From Coptis chinensis (lineage: Eukaryota > Streptophyta > Magnoliopsida > Ranunculales > Ranunculaceae), in the NCBI GenBank assembly GCA_015680905.1, contig CM027383.1:93508001-93572000 (forward strand): a stretch of 64,000 nt of DNA, in the 5' to 3' direction. The notes under the pieces are model-generated. The model ran no database searches. It saw nothing but the letters and a program-made list of their open reading frames with translations, and was not told the DNA's origin. Position numbers and translations under genes: made by a program. Of this stretch, positions 1 to 11,759 are shown piece after piece (the stretch's first letter is position 1; the number at the start of each line of letters is the position of its first letter).

Positions 1-1
1 T

Positions 2-64
2 CGAGATCAGTTAGCTGATATCTTTACCAAACCAGTGATTCGTCCAGTTTTAAATTATTGGTAA
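2..64 (+). pseudogene. Ty1/copia RNase H, C-terminal fragment
   Basis: The last 20 codons of a copia polyprotein enter from the left edge and stop at TAA 62-64. The tail reads DQLADIFTKPV, the conserved end of copia RNase H ((A)D.FTK). The rest of the element lies outside the window. The stop is followed by a purine run and a TG-starting LTR, the usual order at a copia 3' end, so the fragment is placed confidently even though it is short. Confidence 0.8.
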
Positions 65-100
65 TAAGCTGGGCATGAGCGATATTTATACTCCAGCTTG

Positions 101-195
101 AAGGGGAGTATTGAAGTATGTAGAGTCGGTCTCACACATTCTATAAGTGTGAGATCATATCTTATTTAAGTAGTTGCTATTTTAGTTAAACTAGC
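101..195 (+). mobile_element. Polypurine tract and start of the copia 3' LTR
   Basis: A purine run (aaggggagta, 101-110) lies 37 bp after the copia stop codon. It is followed by a TG-starting sequence from 112 (tgaagtatgtagagtc) that should be the 3' LTR. The right border of the LTR is not visible. From about 196 the sequence is the spacer that recurs at 2130 next to satellite DNA, so the LTR is either very short or was cut there. Confidence 0.5.
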
Positions 196-540
196 TTTCG
201 AACCCGTCCTACGAACGGGTGTCGTTATATTAAATTATTCTAAAAAATATTAGCGACTATGCATAGCTATGAGATATGGAAATTATATTAATCACTCATT
301 CAAATTTATATCACCACTCTCTATAAAAAGAAAGCACCAAACCTTGATAAAACCCATCGACATAATTTTGTTGTTAGGTTTAATAATTGAAGTTTAATTG
401 AAGTTTTGTGAGAATGTCCAATGTGGCAAAGATGATATTGAAGCTACTTAAATAGCAAAATATTCCCAATCATAATAAAAGAATTACAATAAATACTACT
501 TAAAATGTAAAACTATACTTTCCGATTTAATGTAAAACTA
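196..540 (+). repeat. Satellite-flanking spacer, copy A
   Basis: About 345 bp that recur in diverged form at 2130-2485. Shared landmarks are a CGAAC...GTCCT segment, a block around attgaagttttgtgagat, and a run near aatagcaa..tattcccaatcat. In both places the spacer passes directly into an array of the 55-bp satellite, so spacer plus array behaves as a larger duplicated unit. No coding potential is visible. Confidence 0.65.
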
Positions 541-1960
541 TATTTTGGGGTTAGTTCAATGCATTTACATCAAGTTTCCGATTTTATGTTAATTATTCTT
601 TGAGGCTAGTTCAATGTAGTTGCATCAAGTTTCCAATTTCCCATTAATTATTCTTTGAGGTTAATTCAATGTAGTTGTATCAAGTTTCTGATTTCCCGTT
701 AATTATTTTTTGAGGTTAGTTCAGTGCAGTTGCACCAAGTTTACGATTTCTCGTTAGTTATTCATTAAGGTTAATTCAGTGCAGTTGCATATAGTTTTCA
801 ATGTTTCGTTAATTACTCATTGAGATTAGTTCATTGCATTTGCATCCAGGTTTTAATTTCTTGTTAATTACTCTTTGAGGTTAGTTCAATACATCTGCAT
901 CCAGTTTCTGATTTCTCGTTAATTATTTTTTGAGGTTAGTTTAATACATTTGCATCTAGTTTCTAATTTTTGGTTATTTATGCTTTGAGGGTAGTTCGAT
1001 GCAGTTACATCCGGTTTTCGATTTCCAGTTAATTATTTTTTTAGGTTATTTCAATGCATTTGCATCCAGTTTCCGATTTTCCGTTAAATATTCTTCAAGG
1101 ATATTGCATCCAATTTATGATTTCTTAGCATATTAGTTAATCTATGATTTTAGTTTAATACAATTGCATCCAGTTTACGATTTTCTAGTTAATTATTCTT
1201 TGAGGTTAGTTCAATGCAATTGTATCCAATTTTCAATTTCCCATTAATTGTACTTTTAGGTTAGTTCAATGCATTTGCAGCAAGTTTTCAATTTCCCGTT
1301 AATTATTCATTGAGGTTAGTTTAGTGCAGTTGCATCCACTCTTCGATATTTTGTTAATTAGTCTTTAAGATTAGTTCATTGCATTTGTATCCAGTTTCCG
1401 ATTTGTCATTAATAACTCTTTGAAGTTAGTTCAATATATCTGCATCTAGTTTATGATTTCTAATTATTTATGTTTTAAGGTTAGTTCGATGCAATTTCAT
1501 CCGGTTTCTGATTTTCCGTTAACTATTATTTGAAGTTATTTCAATGCATTTGCATCTAGTTTCTGATTTCCCGCCAATTATTCTATGAGGTTAGTTCAGT
1601 GCAGTTGCATTCAGTTTTTGATTTCATGTTAATTATTTTTTGAGGTTAGTTTAATGCATTTGTATCCAGTTTTCGATTCACCGTTAATTATTATTTGAGG
1701 TTTGTTTGATGCATTTGTATACCGTTTCCGATTTCCCATTAAATATTTTTCAAGGATTTGCATCCAATTTCTAATTTTCCATTAGTTATTGACGATAGTT
1801 TAATGCAATTGCATCTAGTTTCGGATTTCTAGTTAATTATTTTTTTAGTTTAGTTTATTGCATTTGCATAAAATTTTCGATTTCCTGTTAATTACTCTTT
1901 GAGCTCAGTTCAATGTATTTGAATCCAGTTTTCGACTTCCTTTTAATTATCCAATGTGAT
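541..1960 (+). repeat. 55-bp satellite, array 1
   Basis: Roughly 26 head-to-tail, strongly diverged copies of a 55-bp monomer. Each copy contains the blocks TTAATTATTCTTTGAGG, TTAGTTCAATGC, ATTTGCATCCAGTTT and CGATTTCCCG. The period was checked on the TTAGTTCAAT block, which starts at 551, 606, 661, 716 and 771. Some monomers are shortened or carry small indels. There is no reading frame. The same monomer forms arrays 2 and 3 and appears once inverted near 31.5 kb. Confidence 0.92.
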
Positions 1961-2129
1961 GTGTAATACTAACTTTCTACTAATCCACTTGTAGTGTTCT
2001 TGCAAACATGACATAAAAATAAATTATGCTTGATTTACTATATGGGATTATCAAAGATTATCCAGTTCTTGATTTTCCGTTAGTTATTCTTTAAATTATA
2101 TCTGACTCACTATGTGGGATCTTCAAAGA
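1961..2129. other. Inter-array spacer
   Basis: Unique-looking AT-rich sequence between array 1 and spacer copy B. It contains a local near-repeat: tatgggattatcaaagatta around 2041 and tgtgggatcttcaaagatta around 2114. A single degenerate satellite fragment (ttgattttccgttagttattctttaa) lies near 2070-2096. I see no gene. Confidence 0.5.
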
Positions 2130-2485
2130 TTATCTACGAACAGGTCCTGTCATATTAATTATTCTGAAAAATATATGCAACTATATATGCAAAACTATTA
2201 TATACAAATTTTATATTGATCACTCATCCAAATTTCTTATTACATGAAAACCCTACGTACGTACTCTCCACTAAAAAAAAAACTCACTATTGATAAAACC
2301 CTTCAACTTCATTTTGTTGTTTAATAATGGAAGTTTGATTGAAGTTTTGTGAGATTATCTAATAAGCTACTTTAAGCTATTTGAATAGCAAGGTGTTCCC
2401 AATCATACGAAAAAAGATAAGAAAAATACCGTTTTAAATACAAAACTATATTTATCGAGACATTCTCACAACATATAACACAACT
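2130..2485 (+). repeat. Satellite-flanking spacer, copy B
   Basis: Diverged second copy of the 196-540 spacer, in the same orientation and again immediately upstream of a 55-bp satellite array. The two copies differ by many substitutions and small indels, so the duplication is old. Confidence 0.65.
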
Positions 2486-3415
2486 ATATTTTGAAATTAG
2501 TTCAATGCATTTGCATCCAATTTTTGATTTTATGTTATTTATTTTTTGAGGTTACTTCAATGCAATTGTATCCAGTTTCTGATTTCTTGTTAATTATTTT
2601 TTGCAATTAGTTCAATGCATTCCAATTTCCAATTTTATGTTAATTATTCTTTGAGATTAGTTCAATGCATTTGCATCCAACATCTGATTTCCCATTAATT
2701 ATTCTTTGAGATTAGTTTAATATATTTGCATCCAGTTTATGATTTCTTGTTTATTAGTTGATAAGGTTGCATTTGCATCTAGTTTCTGATTTTCCATTAA
2801 TTATTGTTTGAGGTTAGTTCAATGAATTTGTATCAAATTTCCGATTTTCCGTTAATTATTTCTTGAGGTTAGTTCAATGCATATGCATCTATTTTTTTTT
2901 AGATTAGTTTAGTGTAGTACTGTAGTTGCATATGGTTTCCGATTTCCAGTTAATTATTTTTTAAGATTAGTTCTACGCTTGCATTTGCATCATGTTTCTA
3001 ATTTATAGTTAATTTTTTTAGGTTAGTTCAATATAGTTGCATCCAGTTTCCGATTTTCCGTTAATTTAATCTCTGAGAGTTAATTCAATGCATTTGCATC
3101 AAATTTCCAATTTCACCACAATTATTTTTTGATGTCAGTTCAATATATTTGCATCCAAGTTTTGATTTCACGTTAATTATTATTATTATTTTTTCGATAA
3201 CCAAACGTTAATTATTCTTTGAGGGTAGTTTAATGCAGTTCTATCCATATTCCGACTGTCCATTAATTACTTTTTAAGATTAGTTTAATGCTTACAAGTG
3301 CATCTAATTTCCGATTTCCCGTTAAATATTATTTGAGGTTAGTTCGATGTATTTGCATCTAGTTTTCTGTTTCCAGTTAATTGTTCTTTGACGGTAGTTT
3401 CATGTAGTATTATAT
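2486..3415 (+). repeat. 55-bp satellite, array 2
   Basis: About 17 monomers of the same 55-bp repeat as array 1, same orientation, more ragged. One stretch (about 3178-3200) has an insertion of tattattattattttttc inside a monomer. The array ends by decaying into AT-rich sequence near 3415. Confidence 0.9.
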
Positions 3416-5714
3416 ATATTTTAAAATATTTGTCATTATTGGTTTGCCATTATTTATTTATTTATTTTTATTTTCTATTATATATTTTGTGATGTTATTT
3501 TTTGTATAATTTAATTTTCCACATGTATAGTAATTTGTTTTGGTTTGGTATATAATTTATTTAAGCCCAACTTCCATTTTAACTAAATCCATAGTTATAT
3601 AATTTATTTAAGCCAACATCTACTTTAACTAAATCTCGTTATTCCGTTAAAATTGGAAATTATAAAATTCATAAATTTAACTAGAATATGTTGTAATTAT
3701 TGTGGCCGGAATTGTGGTTTTTGAAATTCTTAACTATGACTAAATGTCTAAATCCCACATTGGATGACATATTAAATTGATCCAACTTTATTTTTTAGGC
3801 CCATATATATATTGTATACAATACAATTTTATTTGTTTTTGGTGTACACTGTTACTTATTTTATGAATCGTTGACTTTTTTCTTTTTTTCCAGTCATATG
3901 TGTGGTAAATGTTCAAGCAACTCAATTCATTTTTCCCTTTGTTCTTTCATAGATTCATTGTCATTTTCTATAAAGAAACTTTGTTATGTTAAACTTCATT
4001 TGAGATTAATGTGGAAACTATTCTTTGTAGCGTAAGGGTTTTAGAAAAATCGTTTTTTGTTGAAACTACTGTTGTTAGCAATTTAGTTGTCCGTCTCAAT
4101 TTTTTCTCGTAATTAGCTATATTATTTAGGAAAAGTTGAAGATTGTGAAACTTTAGATGAGATTGTTTCTTTCTTTATATTCTACTTTTTCGTAATTAGT
4201 AATAGAGTTTAGAAAAAATTAGAGTCTGGATCTGTGAGTGCTTCAAAAAATAGATTGGTGACGGTATAGCTATAATATATATCTAAGGATTTAGAATTCC
4301 TTTTTCTTTAGTAATTAATGTTAGAGTTTACAAAAAATTGGAGACTCTCTGAAGCCTTGAAAAATAGAGCCAGAGGGTATATCTATAATATATATCTAAA
4401 GATCTTGTAGGTTAGAGTAGCATATTTTAACAATTTCTGAATGTATTGCTGTCCTAGAAATTGCGGAAAGAGCTACTGAAAAGGGCTGGACACATACCAT
4501 GTATGTGCCAACAAGATGGGAATCTTTTGTGGAGATCAGAATGCCAACCAGGCACTGAGCTTAACAACCAATACTGAATACTGTAGGGGTAGTGCTTTAT
4601 CTATAAGTAAATCTATGGCTGTATCCGTAGATGGGAAGAGCAGGTTTACTTGAGAATTGACATTTCATGGGTACGTACGTAGGGAGCTCTTTACATAGAG
4701 TTCCATTAACACTTGATTGCTCATTACCACCTTTTCACAACTCTCCATAATACACAATCACCACATTAAAAAAAATAAAATAAAAATTGTGTCATGTTAT
4801 TTCAATCCATTGTTTACTCCCACTTCCTCCAGCCTAAATAGTCATCACGCTAATAAAAGTAGTATATAACTATGAAACCTCAGTAGTTAGAAAGTAGACC
4901 GGTGCATACGCACTGATTCTTTTAAAATTTGCTTAAGAGTCATAACAATTCGTGATTCTTATTTTCGTCGCTAACCTATTTTAATTTCCTAACAAATTAT
5001 TTTAATCAAGTCTTAAAAATTCATTTTAATTTTTTAATAAATTGTTTTAATTATATTTTAAAACCTCGTGTTTTTTAATTGGGGGAGAGATACTATTTTA
5101 ATTTGGAAATAAAGAGTTTTTATGTTACTATTCGAGTTTTGATTTTAAAAGGAAAGGAGATTCCCGTTTGAAGTTGGATTTTAAAAAGAAAAGAGTTTCT
5201 TGTTTTAAATTAACTAGAGTTTCTTGTTTTAAATTAACTATTAAGTTGATGACGTACAATTTTAATAGAGTTCGAAAAATACTCTTTGTGGAAACTTTAA
5301 TATTAAAATATAGATTTGTTTTTTCTTGGTAAATTAGCTGAGGCTATAACCCCTGTTAGCCAGGGCGTAGGTCTACCCTGGCGAATATTTATATTTAAAA
5401 AAATAAAAGGAATCATATATCAATTACCCATGTGAAAATAAAAAATTGGTTGGCAATAGCCGATAGTCTCAGAACAAAAAATAAATAAAGAACATTAATT
5501 TGAAGAATTCATTAATTTAGATTCCAGAAAAAAGGTAAAACAAGTAGATAGAAAGTACAAAAAATAAATATGATTTAGGGGTCTGCATGTATCAGTCGAT
5601 ATACAAAAAGAATGTGGATCAAATAAAAAAGTACCAACTCTGTGCCTTTGGTTTTGGCCTTGTCAGTTTCTTGGACAATCTCCAAATCTTCAATGTTCGA
5701 TCCTCTAGCTATGA
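3416..5714. other. AT-rich intergenic DNA downstream of the F-box gene
   Basis: No convincing reading frame. At 3551-3643 there are two copies of a 47-bp repeat (tataatttatttaagcc.. ..tttaactaaatc). Near 5160-5240 a phrase (gtttcttgttttaaattaact) is repeated. The rest is simple AT-rich sequence. The right part, up to 5714, should hold the 3' UTR of the minus-strand F-box gene. Confidence 0.5.
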
Positions 5715-7013
5715 TCAATGACATCTCCGAGGGATTTTTCTGTTACGGAGCTCAATATAATCGTTTGCTATTGGCCGATTGTATTCCCCGACTGCCGTCA
5801 ATGGCAATACTATATTTGAGCGGTCGTCTTCTGCACTAGTTTCTCTTTTACGTTTTCCCTTAGCTTTGGATGGAAGACAACTGAGTAGACTATTAAAATG
5901 AAACTGAAATGGTCTACATAGGCGAAGCGTCTTACTTATTTTTGCAACTTGCCTCAACTCCTCACTCTTCAAGTCATAACACGACAACTTCTCTCCTCGA
6001 TGTATGAATATTTTCAAACCAAAGTCTGAGTTGACATTGTTATCAGATTCTTTCAGGCATACTGTGCACGTGTCGAGCCAGAATTTACGTAAATTTGACA
6101 GTGGTTGAAGATCAATGCTAATTCTTCTTGTCCATATATAGTTAATTCTGTCGGTTAAGGCCCATATCTCTAAATTATCTTGAAAAAATGTTGTGAAGCA
6201 TACAGATCCTTCAATCTCTGATGATAAGAACATGTTGTAGTTTTTGGCACGGATGGTAGGGACCCTACTTGCCCTAAATTCCATGTTTTCCACATTCAAC
6301 GAGCAACTGTAATTTACTGTCTCATATTGCTCGTCATCACCGTACTCATCCTCTCCACCAGGCACAGAAAGATATGCCAACCAGTGCAATTCCTTTTCGG
6401 CAAGTACTGGTGGTGTTAATTGCCTGTATCCATATATATTACCAGGAATAGGAATTGTGGTTTTGATCCACTTTGTATCCCCCAAGATAAGTGTCATCAC
6501 ATATTCATTAAAAATTCCCAACACCTTATACCTTTCAATAGAATCATCGTAGAAGAAAGACCAATGACAATTAAGCGCGAATGTAACTATGCGTTTTATA
6601 GGATGAGTAGGAGGGGGAAGAGATGTACACCGCCGTGTGACAAGGTTACATACATACACATGTTGAAAACTGCCAAGGAGGAGCAGTAGACCATTACAAC
6701 CAGCTAACACTGACACTCCCCTGCCCTCCAGAATAGGAATATCAAGATCAAACTTGTCTATACTCAACAAATTCTTGTCTTGTTTCTTAATGATGACGTA
6801 CTCATCCAAGCCGTAGCAAATATGTCTGGCTGCTTTTAAGAGAATATCTCCTTGGGAATGAGTACGAGAATGATGGAAGTGGGCATTGACAAAATTGGAG
6901 TCAGTTATGATTGAGTACCAAAGCTTGCATACTGTTTTTAATCTCATCAGATCCTTTGCAGGAATTCGCACTAGGATGTCTAAGACTATATCTTGAGAGA
7001 AATATAACTCCAT
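5715..7013 (-). CDS. F-box protein with F-box-associated region
   Basis: Open frame of 432 codons plus stop, single exon. F-box proteins are substrate receptors of SCF ubiquitin ligases and bind SKP1/ASK through the N-terminal F-box. Here the F-box is residues ~1-45: DIVLDILVRIPAKDLMRLKT, then VCKLWYSIITDSNFVNAH, matching the family's L..D...IL.RLP.K.L.R...VCK.W...I.D..F pattern. Residues ~85-340 fit an F-box-associated (FBA) region (CNGLLLL, a hallmark, at ~104-110). A basic patch (KAKGKRKR, ~383-390) could be a nuclear localisation signal. The start is taken at the ATG at 7013; the frame runs five codons further upstream but only from a GTG. No frameshift or stop is seen, which is exceptional here. 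The substrate is unknown. Confidence 0.88.
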   Translation of the reverse strand: MELYFSQDIVLDILVRIPAKDLMRLKTVCKLWYSIITDSNFVNAHFHHSRTHSQGDILLKAARHICYGLDEYVIIKKQDKNLLSIDKFDLDIPILEGRGVSVLAGCNGLLLLLGSFQHVYVCNLVTRRCTSLPPPTHPIKRIVTFALNCHWSFFYDDSIERYKVLGIFNEYVMTLILGDTKWIKTTIPIPGNIYGYRQLTPPVLAEKELHWLAYLSVPGGEDEYGDDEQYETVNYSCSLNVENMEFRASRVPTIRAKNYNMFLSSEIEGSVCFTTFFQDNLEIWALTDRINYIWTRRISIDLQPLSNLRKFWLDTCTVCLKESDNNVNSDFGLKIFIHRGEKLSCYDLKSEELRQVAKISKTLRLCRPFQFHFNSLLSCLPSKAKGKRKRETSAEDDRSNIVLPLTAVGEYNRPIANDYIELRNRKIPRRCH

Positions 7014-7065
7014 TATTATTTGACCCACAACAATGTTAAGAACGTACCTGTGCTTTGTGCAGTAG

Positions 7066-7077
7066 AATATATATAAA
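7066..7077 (-). promoter_or_regulatory. Possible TATA box of the F-box gene
   Basis: A TATATATA run on the minus strand about 55 bp upstream of the chosen ATG. It would leave a short 5' leader. A good splice-donor-like string (CAG|GTACGTTC on the minus strand, around 7040-7050) lies between it and the ATG, so the true first exon could be arranged differently. Confidence 0.3.
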
Positions 7078-7297
7078 GGAAACTGTTTTAGTAGTTCGTT
7101 TCCAAAGTTAATTTGGAAACAATTGAAATTAGAAAGGAGGTGGAGACAGATAGTCTAAGCCAATTGAAAATTAAATTAAATTACTTCGGACAATAAATAA
7201 TTTGGAAGGCAATTGAAATTAGAAATGGAGAGTGGTTGCGGTCACTGGAGATGCGGGGATACATTGTCGAAGCCGCAAATTTTGGGTAGACTGGGCC

Positions 7298-7359
7298 TAA
7301 GAGTGTCAATTAGGATTTCAAGGACTCGGCCCGAAAACCCGGCCCAGTTGACACCCCTA
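7298..7359. mobile_element. Small MITE-like inverted repeat
   Basis: A 62-bp stretch begins taagagtgtcaat and ends agttgacacccctta-like (agttgacacccct, then a). The ends are imperfect inverted repeats of the TAGGGGTGTCAA type seen at the ends of many plant hAT-like MITEs. The middle holds GGCCC motifs. It is probably a deletion remnant; no target duplication was recognised. Confidence 0.35.
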
Positions 7360-7362
7360 GGT

Positions 7363-10236
7363 ATGGCTCTTACAAGTTACAACTTCATAAAAAATGAGTT
7401 GGGCAGGATACAGGCTTCTTGATTCAATCATCTTTCGAAATAACCAAATGATGATCTTTCAAGTGATCCAATCAATGCATAGTTATATCAAGAACAAACT
7501 TTACAAAATCCTCAAGAACGTTCCCTTTGCACATTAAATTCAAGCACAATCTAATGTGTCACTTGATCAAGCATAACATAATAGTCGATTATTCCCTTAT
7601 AATCAAAGCTAGTTAGCGGGGTTTTTTTCATCGAATGATTACCCTCTAACTGTATCTTTGGGGCATAAAGCAATAAGTATGAAGCTACTCATGAAACTCT
7701 ATTTGAATCTAGATTAAATTGTTCGAGAAACTCACCTGAGTTCCCTGATTATGATCGGACTGTCTAGAAGTTTAGCACTAGCAGCATCCAGCTCTGTTGG
7801 GAATTGTACCCAGTACCCACCTATGTCAACGATAAGACATTCTTTTCAACGGTTGGACCCACCCTTACTAAGATCACGAGAACACACACAAAAACACGCA
7901 CGCACACGAAACTTTGACAAATATATAAAGAGTTAAAGACACAGAGTGAAAAGACGATATAACTATAACTGATAATCTGGGTGTCATATCCCAAATTTCT
8001 AGAAAATATAAAATAAGAAATTATCTAAAATATAGTTTTCTCAATCGTCACCCTATTCAATCATCTGAAAACTCAAAATGAAAAGAAACCCTAATAACAT
8101 ATTAAGTTATAGTCATTTCGCAATCACATAAAAGATCATCAGCATTCACTAATATTATTCACAGTCACACTTCACATCCATAATATCACACAAATTCACA
8201 TATTTTTAGTTCATTCAATTCCACAATGTATTTGGTTTATTAGTCACTTATTTATTGACCTCACCTTTAGTTCATACTCCACGATTTGCACTTCACACAT
8301 TTGACAAATCACACATATATACCCGTGTGGCCCTCTCACACCGAATATCACTACAAGACATATGTCCCAAGCGGGAATATCGTCTCCAGGAACATATTTA
8401 CATTTTGCAAACTCATAATTTGTGAGTCACAACCATCTTTGGGCTTTCCATTCATATAATCACAGTCTCTTATGGGCATTCAATATCTCAGGTCATTTAT
8501 GGCACATTCAATGAATACCTTGGGTCATTCCCACCACATTCAAGAAATACTCATCATAACACTAATAGGTAATTCATGGCACATTCAATGAATACCTTGG
8601 GTTATTCTCGCCACATTCAAGGAATACCCATCATAACACTAATATGTCATTTATGGTACATTCAATGAATACCTTCCTATCACATGACATCTCAAGTCAT
8701 AATATATCATTACCAAATCTTGAGGCATAGAGAGTTCTAAAGGTGTGATGACTCGTTGAAAATATTATTTTCAGTTCACTTATCATTGCACTAGCATTAA
8801 TCATGCACAACAATTGATCACACGTGCATAAAGTTATTTTCACGCATCAATACAAATTAATCTCGCATTTAAATATCATTGAACACTACACGAATGGTCA
8901 TCAATCAAATACAGTTCAAACAGCCACAATCACGTACACAATTAAATACTAACATTATACATATATAATTATCATAAAAACTAATATATATAATATATAA
9001 TATAGTGGTTGCACCTGTATATAAGGCTGCCTACGTATCCAATTTTTCAAGATTAGAATCAAACCTTACGTAGCTCTTAACCAATAAATATTATTATCCT
9101 TGTATGTACCTTTAAGAAAAACAACAATTTATACTATATAGAATCATATACAATAAGTTTCAAATACTCCCACAATCATATATGTAAAGTTTCATACATA
9201 GAGATACACTATGAACCTTTAAATACAAAAACTCACAATCATATCTTTCTCTACTTTTGATTCTAAAAAAAACGATCTTATGAACCATGTCGGTTCCAAA
9301 TAAAACCACAGTCTAAAAGTAGGCTACAAACACTATATAAAACACCCAAGAAGAGTTTAAGAGACTCTTAGTTTATTACTAGTCATATTTCCCAAAATAG
9401 GTTCATACACATAAAAGATAACACGGTAGGTTTTCTAGCAAACTTGTCAATGCTATAATTTTTTCTACATTCATCCAAATGACATGTAACTTAATTATTT
9501 AGAAATTATGGTATGTAGACATACTTTTTCATGTAGAACTCGAAGTCCCAACCTCAGCCCATCTAGAAGAAAACTTAGGTTGAAGAAGGTAAAAATCCTA
9601 ATTCCAATAAATTAGATTTCTGATGGACTATCTTCCAAATGGCACAACGCTTTCTACAGTTATCCAAATATATCGAGGCTTTTTGTGTTGAAAAGTTAAC
9701 ACACAGAATTTACTTTTTTATGTTTTACAAAAATACTCAATCCCATTCTAAATGTACGAAAACTAGGCTCGAACACAGTGTGCAAAAACTGATTTCTGAC
9801 GCATTGTTTTCTGCTAGTCAAACTTCCATACACCATATTTAATTTCACAGGCCTCGGAATGCGATGAGACCAATTGAAATAGAAAGAAGACTTCCATATC
9901 TTACTTTTTCATGTTTTCATAAAAATTTAGTTCAAACTCTAACTAAATCAAAATTTAGCTCAAAATCAGACCAGCGCTAAGATATCTAAAGCACGCCAAG
10001 TCATTCAAAGACAAACATATCCAAATCTTAACAATGGAACCGACCCACTTTAAAATATTAAGGACCCAGCCCACAAAAAACTTAAAACCGGCCCAAAGAA
10101 ACAAAAGGCATTGACTTCGGCCCAAGCCCAAAAGTCTAAACAAACTTAAGCCCACAAGTTCTATTTCTTAAAACAACTCAAGCCCACAAGTCTGATTTCG
10201 GCCCAAGCCCAACAAAAAAAGAAACATAATCGCCCC
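7363..10236. other. Intergenic region without recognisable genes
   Basis: About 2.9 kb of AT-rich sequence. A 77-bp tandem repeat lies inside (separate entry). Phrases such as ggctgcctacgtatcc (around 9027) and repeated ggcccaagcccaa/aagcccacaag strings (10080-10210) look like decayed repeat or UTR sequence. No reading frame with protein-family features was found on either strand. Confidence 0.5.
8488..8690 (+). repeat. 77-bp tandem repeat, ~2.5 copies
   Basis: The block cattcaatgaatacctt starts at 8505, 8582 and 8659, an exact 77-bp period. Between these blocks lies ggtcattcccaccacattca and a tcataacactaata string, both repeated. No coding function. Confidence 0.85.
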
Positions 10237-10468
10237 ACCACTCCTTCTTCTTCCTCAACAGCTTACCACCTCTACCGATCAGCCACCATCAACCACAAAC
10301 TTTGTCCCCTCTAAACCCATCGGTTTTAACCCTCACCAAAAACCCAATCTGGACCACTCCTTCTTCTTCCTCAACAGCTTACCACCTCTACCGATCAGCC
10401 ACCATCAACCACAAACTTTGTCCCCTCTAAACCCATCGGTTTTAACCCTCACCAAAAACCCAATCTGG
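10237..10468 (+). repeat. 116-bp tandem duplication
   Basis: Two head-to-tail copies (10237-10352 and 10353-10468) that appear identical by eye. Each runs from accactccttcttcttcctc to accaaaaacccaatctgg. Identity this high in a region of diverged repeats points to a recent slip or unequal exchange, or to an assembly duplication. Confidence 0.9.
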
Positions 10469-10922
10469 CGGTACAATCAAAACTCGATTTCCCCACTCTT
10501 CACAAATTATATTTTGTCGCCATTAAAAACCTTGGGAGCTTCAACAGCACCCATACAACCCACTGAAACAATTGGGTTTTGATCACCAACAAAACCCAAC
10601 ACTATGCTATACTAAAAACTCAATTTCTTCACCTCTACCGAATTCGATCTTGACCCCATTACTGCACTTCAAAGCTTCAATAGTACCCAAACCACAAAAC
10701 TTCGAAAAACCTAACCAAACGATATAATCCACAACTCATATGATCATTCAAATAATTTAACAATCCAACAAAACCTCTACACTCAATATATCAAACATTA
10801 ACAATTTAGAACCATTCAAATGAAAAAAAAGCAATAGATAAACCTTACAAATAAAAAAAAATATTCGACAGTATTCACAATAGTATGTATTCCAAATTCG
10901 GCCGCATATAGAATGAGTACAG
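10469..10922. other. Spacer before copia element 1
   Basis: AT- and C-rich sequence with no reading frame. It ends with gaatgagtacag just before the TG of the LTR; the last five bases (tacag) would be the target-site duplication of the element. Confidence 0.4.
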
Positions 10923-11650
10923 TGTTGGAGTTATCCCTCACATGAGGAGAGGAGAGAAATTAGTTTAGCTTGTGTGGAAAAGCAAGAGCGCGCACCACGC
11001 CCTCCACAAGCTATTATGAAGAGTGCCCCGCGCTAAAGTGCTTGGACATCGTCCAAGGCAAGAACGCGCCCTCCACAAGCCAATCTGAAGAGCGCCATAC
11101 GTTCAAGCGCCTGGACATCGTCCAAGGCAAGAGCTCACCCTGCGCCCGTTTCATCACAAGTCCAAGCGCCCCCCGCGCCCATGCCTATTTTGGCAAGATT
11201 CTATTTTTGCATAACCGCGAGTTTGACACTATATGTTTGGGTTTTTGGCAAAACCAAACACACGAGAGACAACACAAAGTCAGAGAAAACCCAATCTTAA
11301 AAGCTATCAAGATTGAGAGATAACCTTTACAGAGATACAACCATGTAAAGAGAAAGGAATGATCTAGTAAGGTGAGAGACTGCAAGGAGTGATTGTAATC
11401 TTCCTTCCCACTTTATATAAGGACTAGCTCTTGTGGAAGTAGGCACCATTGGCTGAACCACAGTATATCTTTGTGTTGTGGTTTGCTTTTACTGTTTTAC
11501 ATTATTATCTGTTGTTAATAGTTGTTTAGCGAGTTGGGCATGTTAGCTAGGTTGTAGTTGATATTGAGATTGTTGTTTGGAGTTGAATTGAGTTCAAATA
11601 CGAGTTATCTGTGTAGTGGGGAATCGATTGGTATTGGTATTAACCCAACA
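10923..11650 (+). mobile_element. Copia element 1, 5' LTR
   Basis: 728 bp starting tgttggagtta and ending aacccaaca, directly before a primer binding site. The same sequence, diverged, follows the polypurine tract at 15845. The LTR contains a GC-richer inner duplication of ~70 bp (gccctccacaagc ... catcgtccaaggcaag, 10990-11130). A TATATAAGG promoter-like motif lies at 11414. Short frames inside it (for example 10970-11323) are not genes. Confidence 0.9.
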
Positions 11651-11652
11651 AG

Positions 11653-11665
11653 TGGTATCAGAGCC
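11653..11665 (+). other. Primer binding site, copia element 1
   Basis: tggtatcagagcc, the complement of the 3' end of initiator tRNA-Met, two bases after the 5' LTR. This is the usual minus-strand primer site of plant copia elements. Confidence 0.9.
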
Positions 11666-11759
11666 TTGGTTAGATTAGCCTAGGGTGTTATCCAAATCTT
11701 GGTCGGAAGGTGTTTGACAAACTCTTGAGAGAAGATTTGAGTTTAAATAACTTGTAGAG

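Noticed and set aside
541-1960. Direct-repeat array resembling a CRISPR
   Set aside because: Repeats are head-to-tail monomers without unique spacers, in plant DNA.
5335-5395. gaggctataacccctgttagccagggcgtagg string before an A-rich run, possibly a LINE/SINE end
   Set aside because: Only one copy in the window and no target duplication or promoter boxes recognised.
10970-11323. 117-codon ORF in the copia 5' LTR
   Set aside because: It is inside the LTR, has no family features and is not kept in the 3' LTR.
11414-11424. LTR TATA box as promoter of a nearby host gene
   Set aside because: Only the dead copia polyprotein lies downstream.
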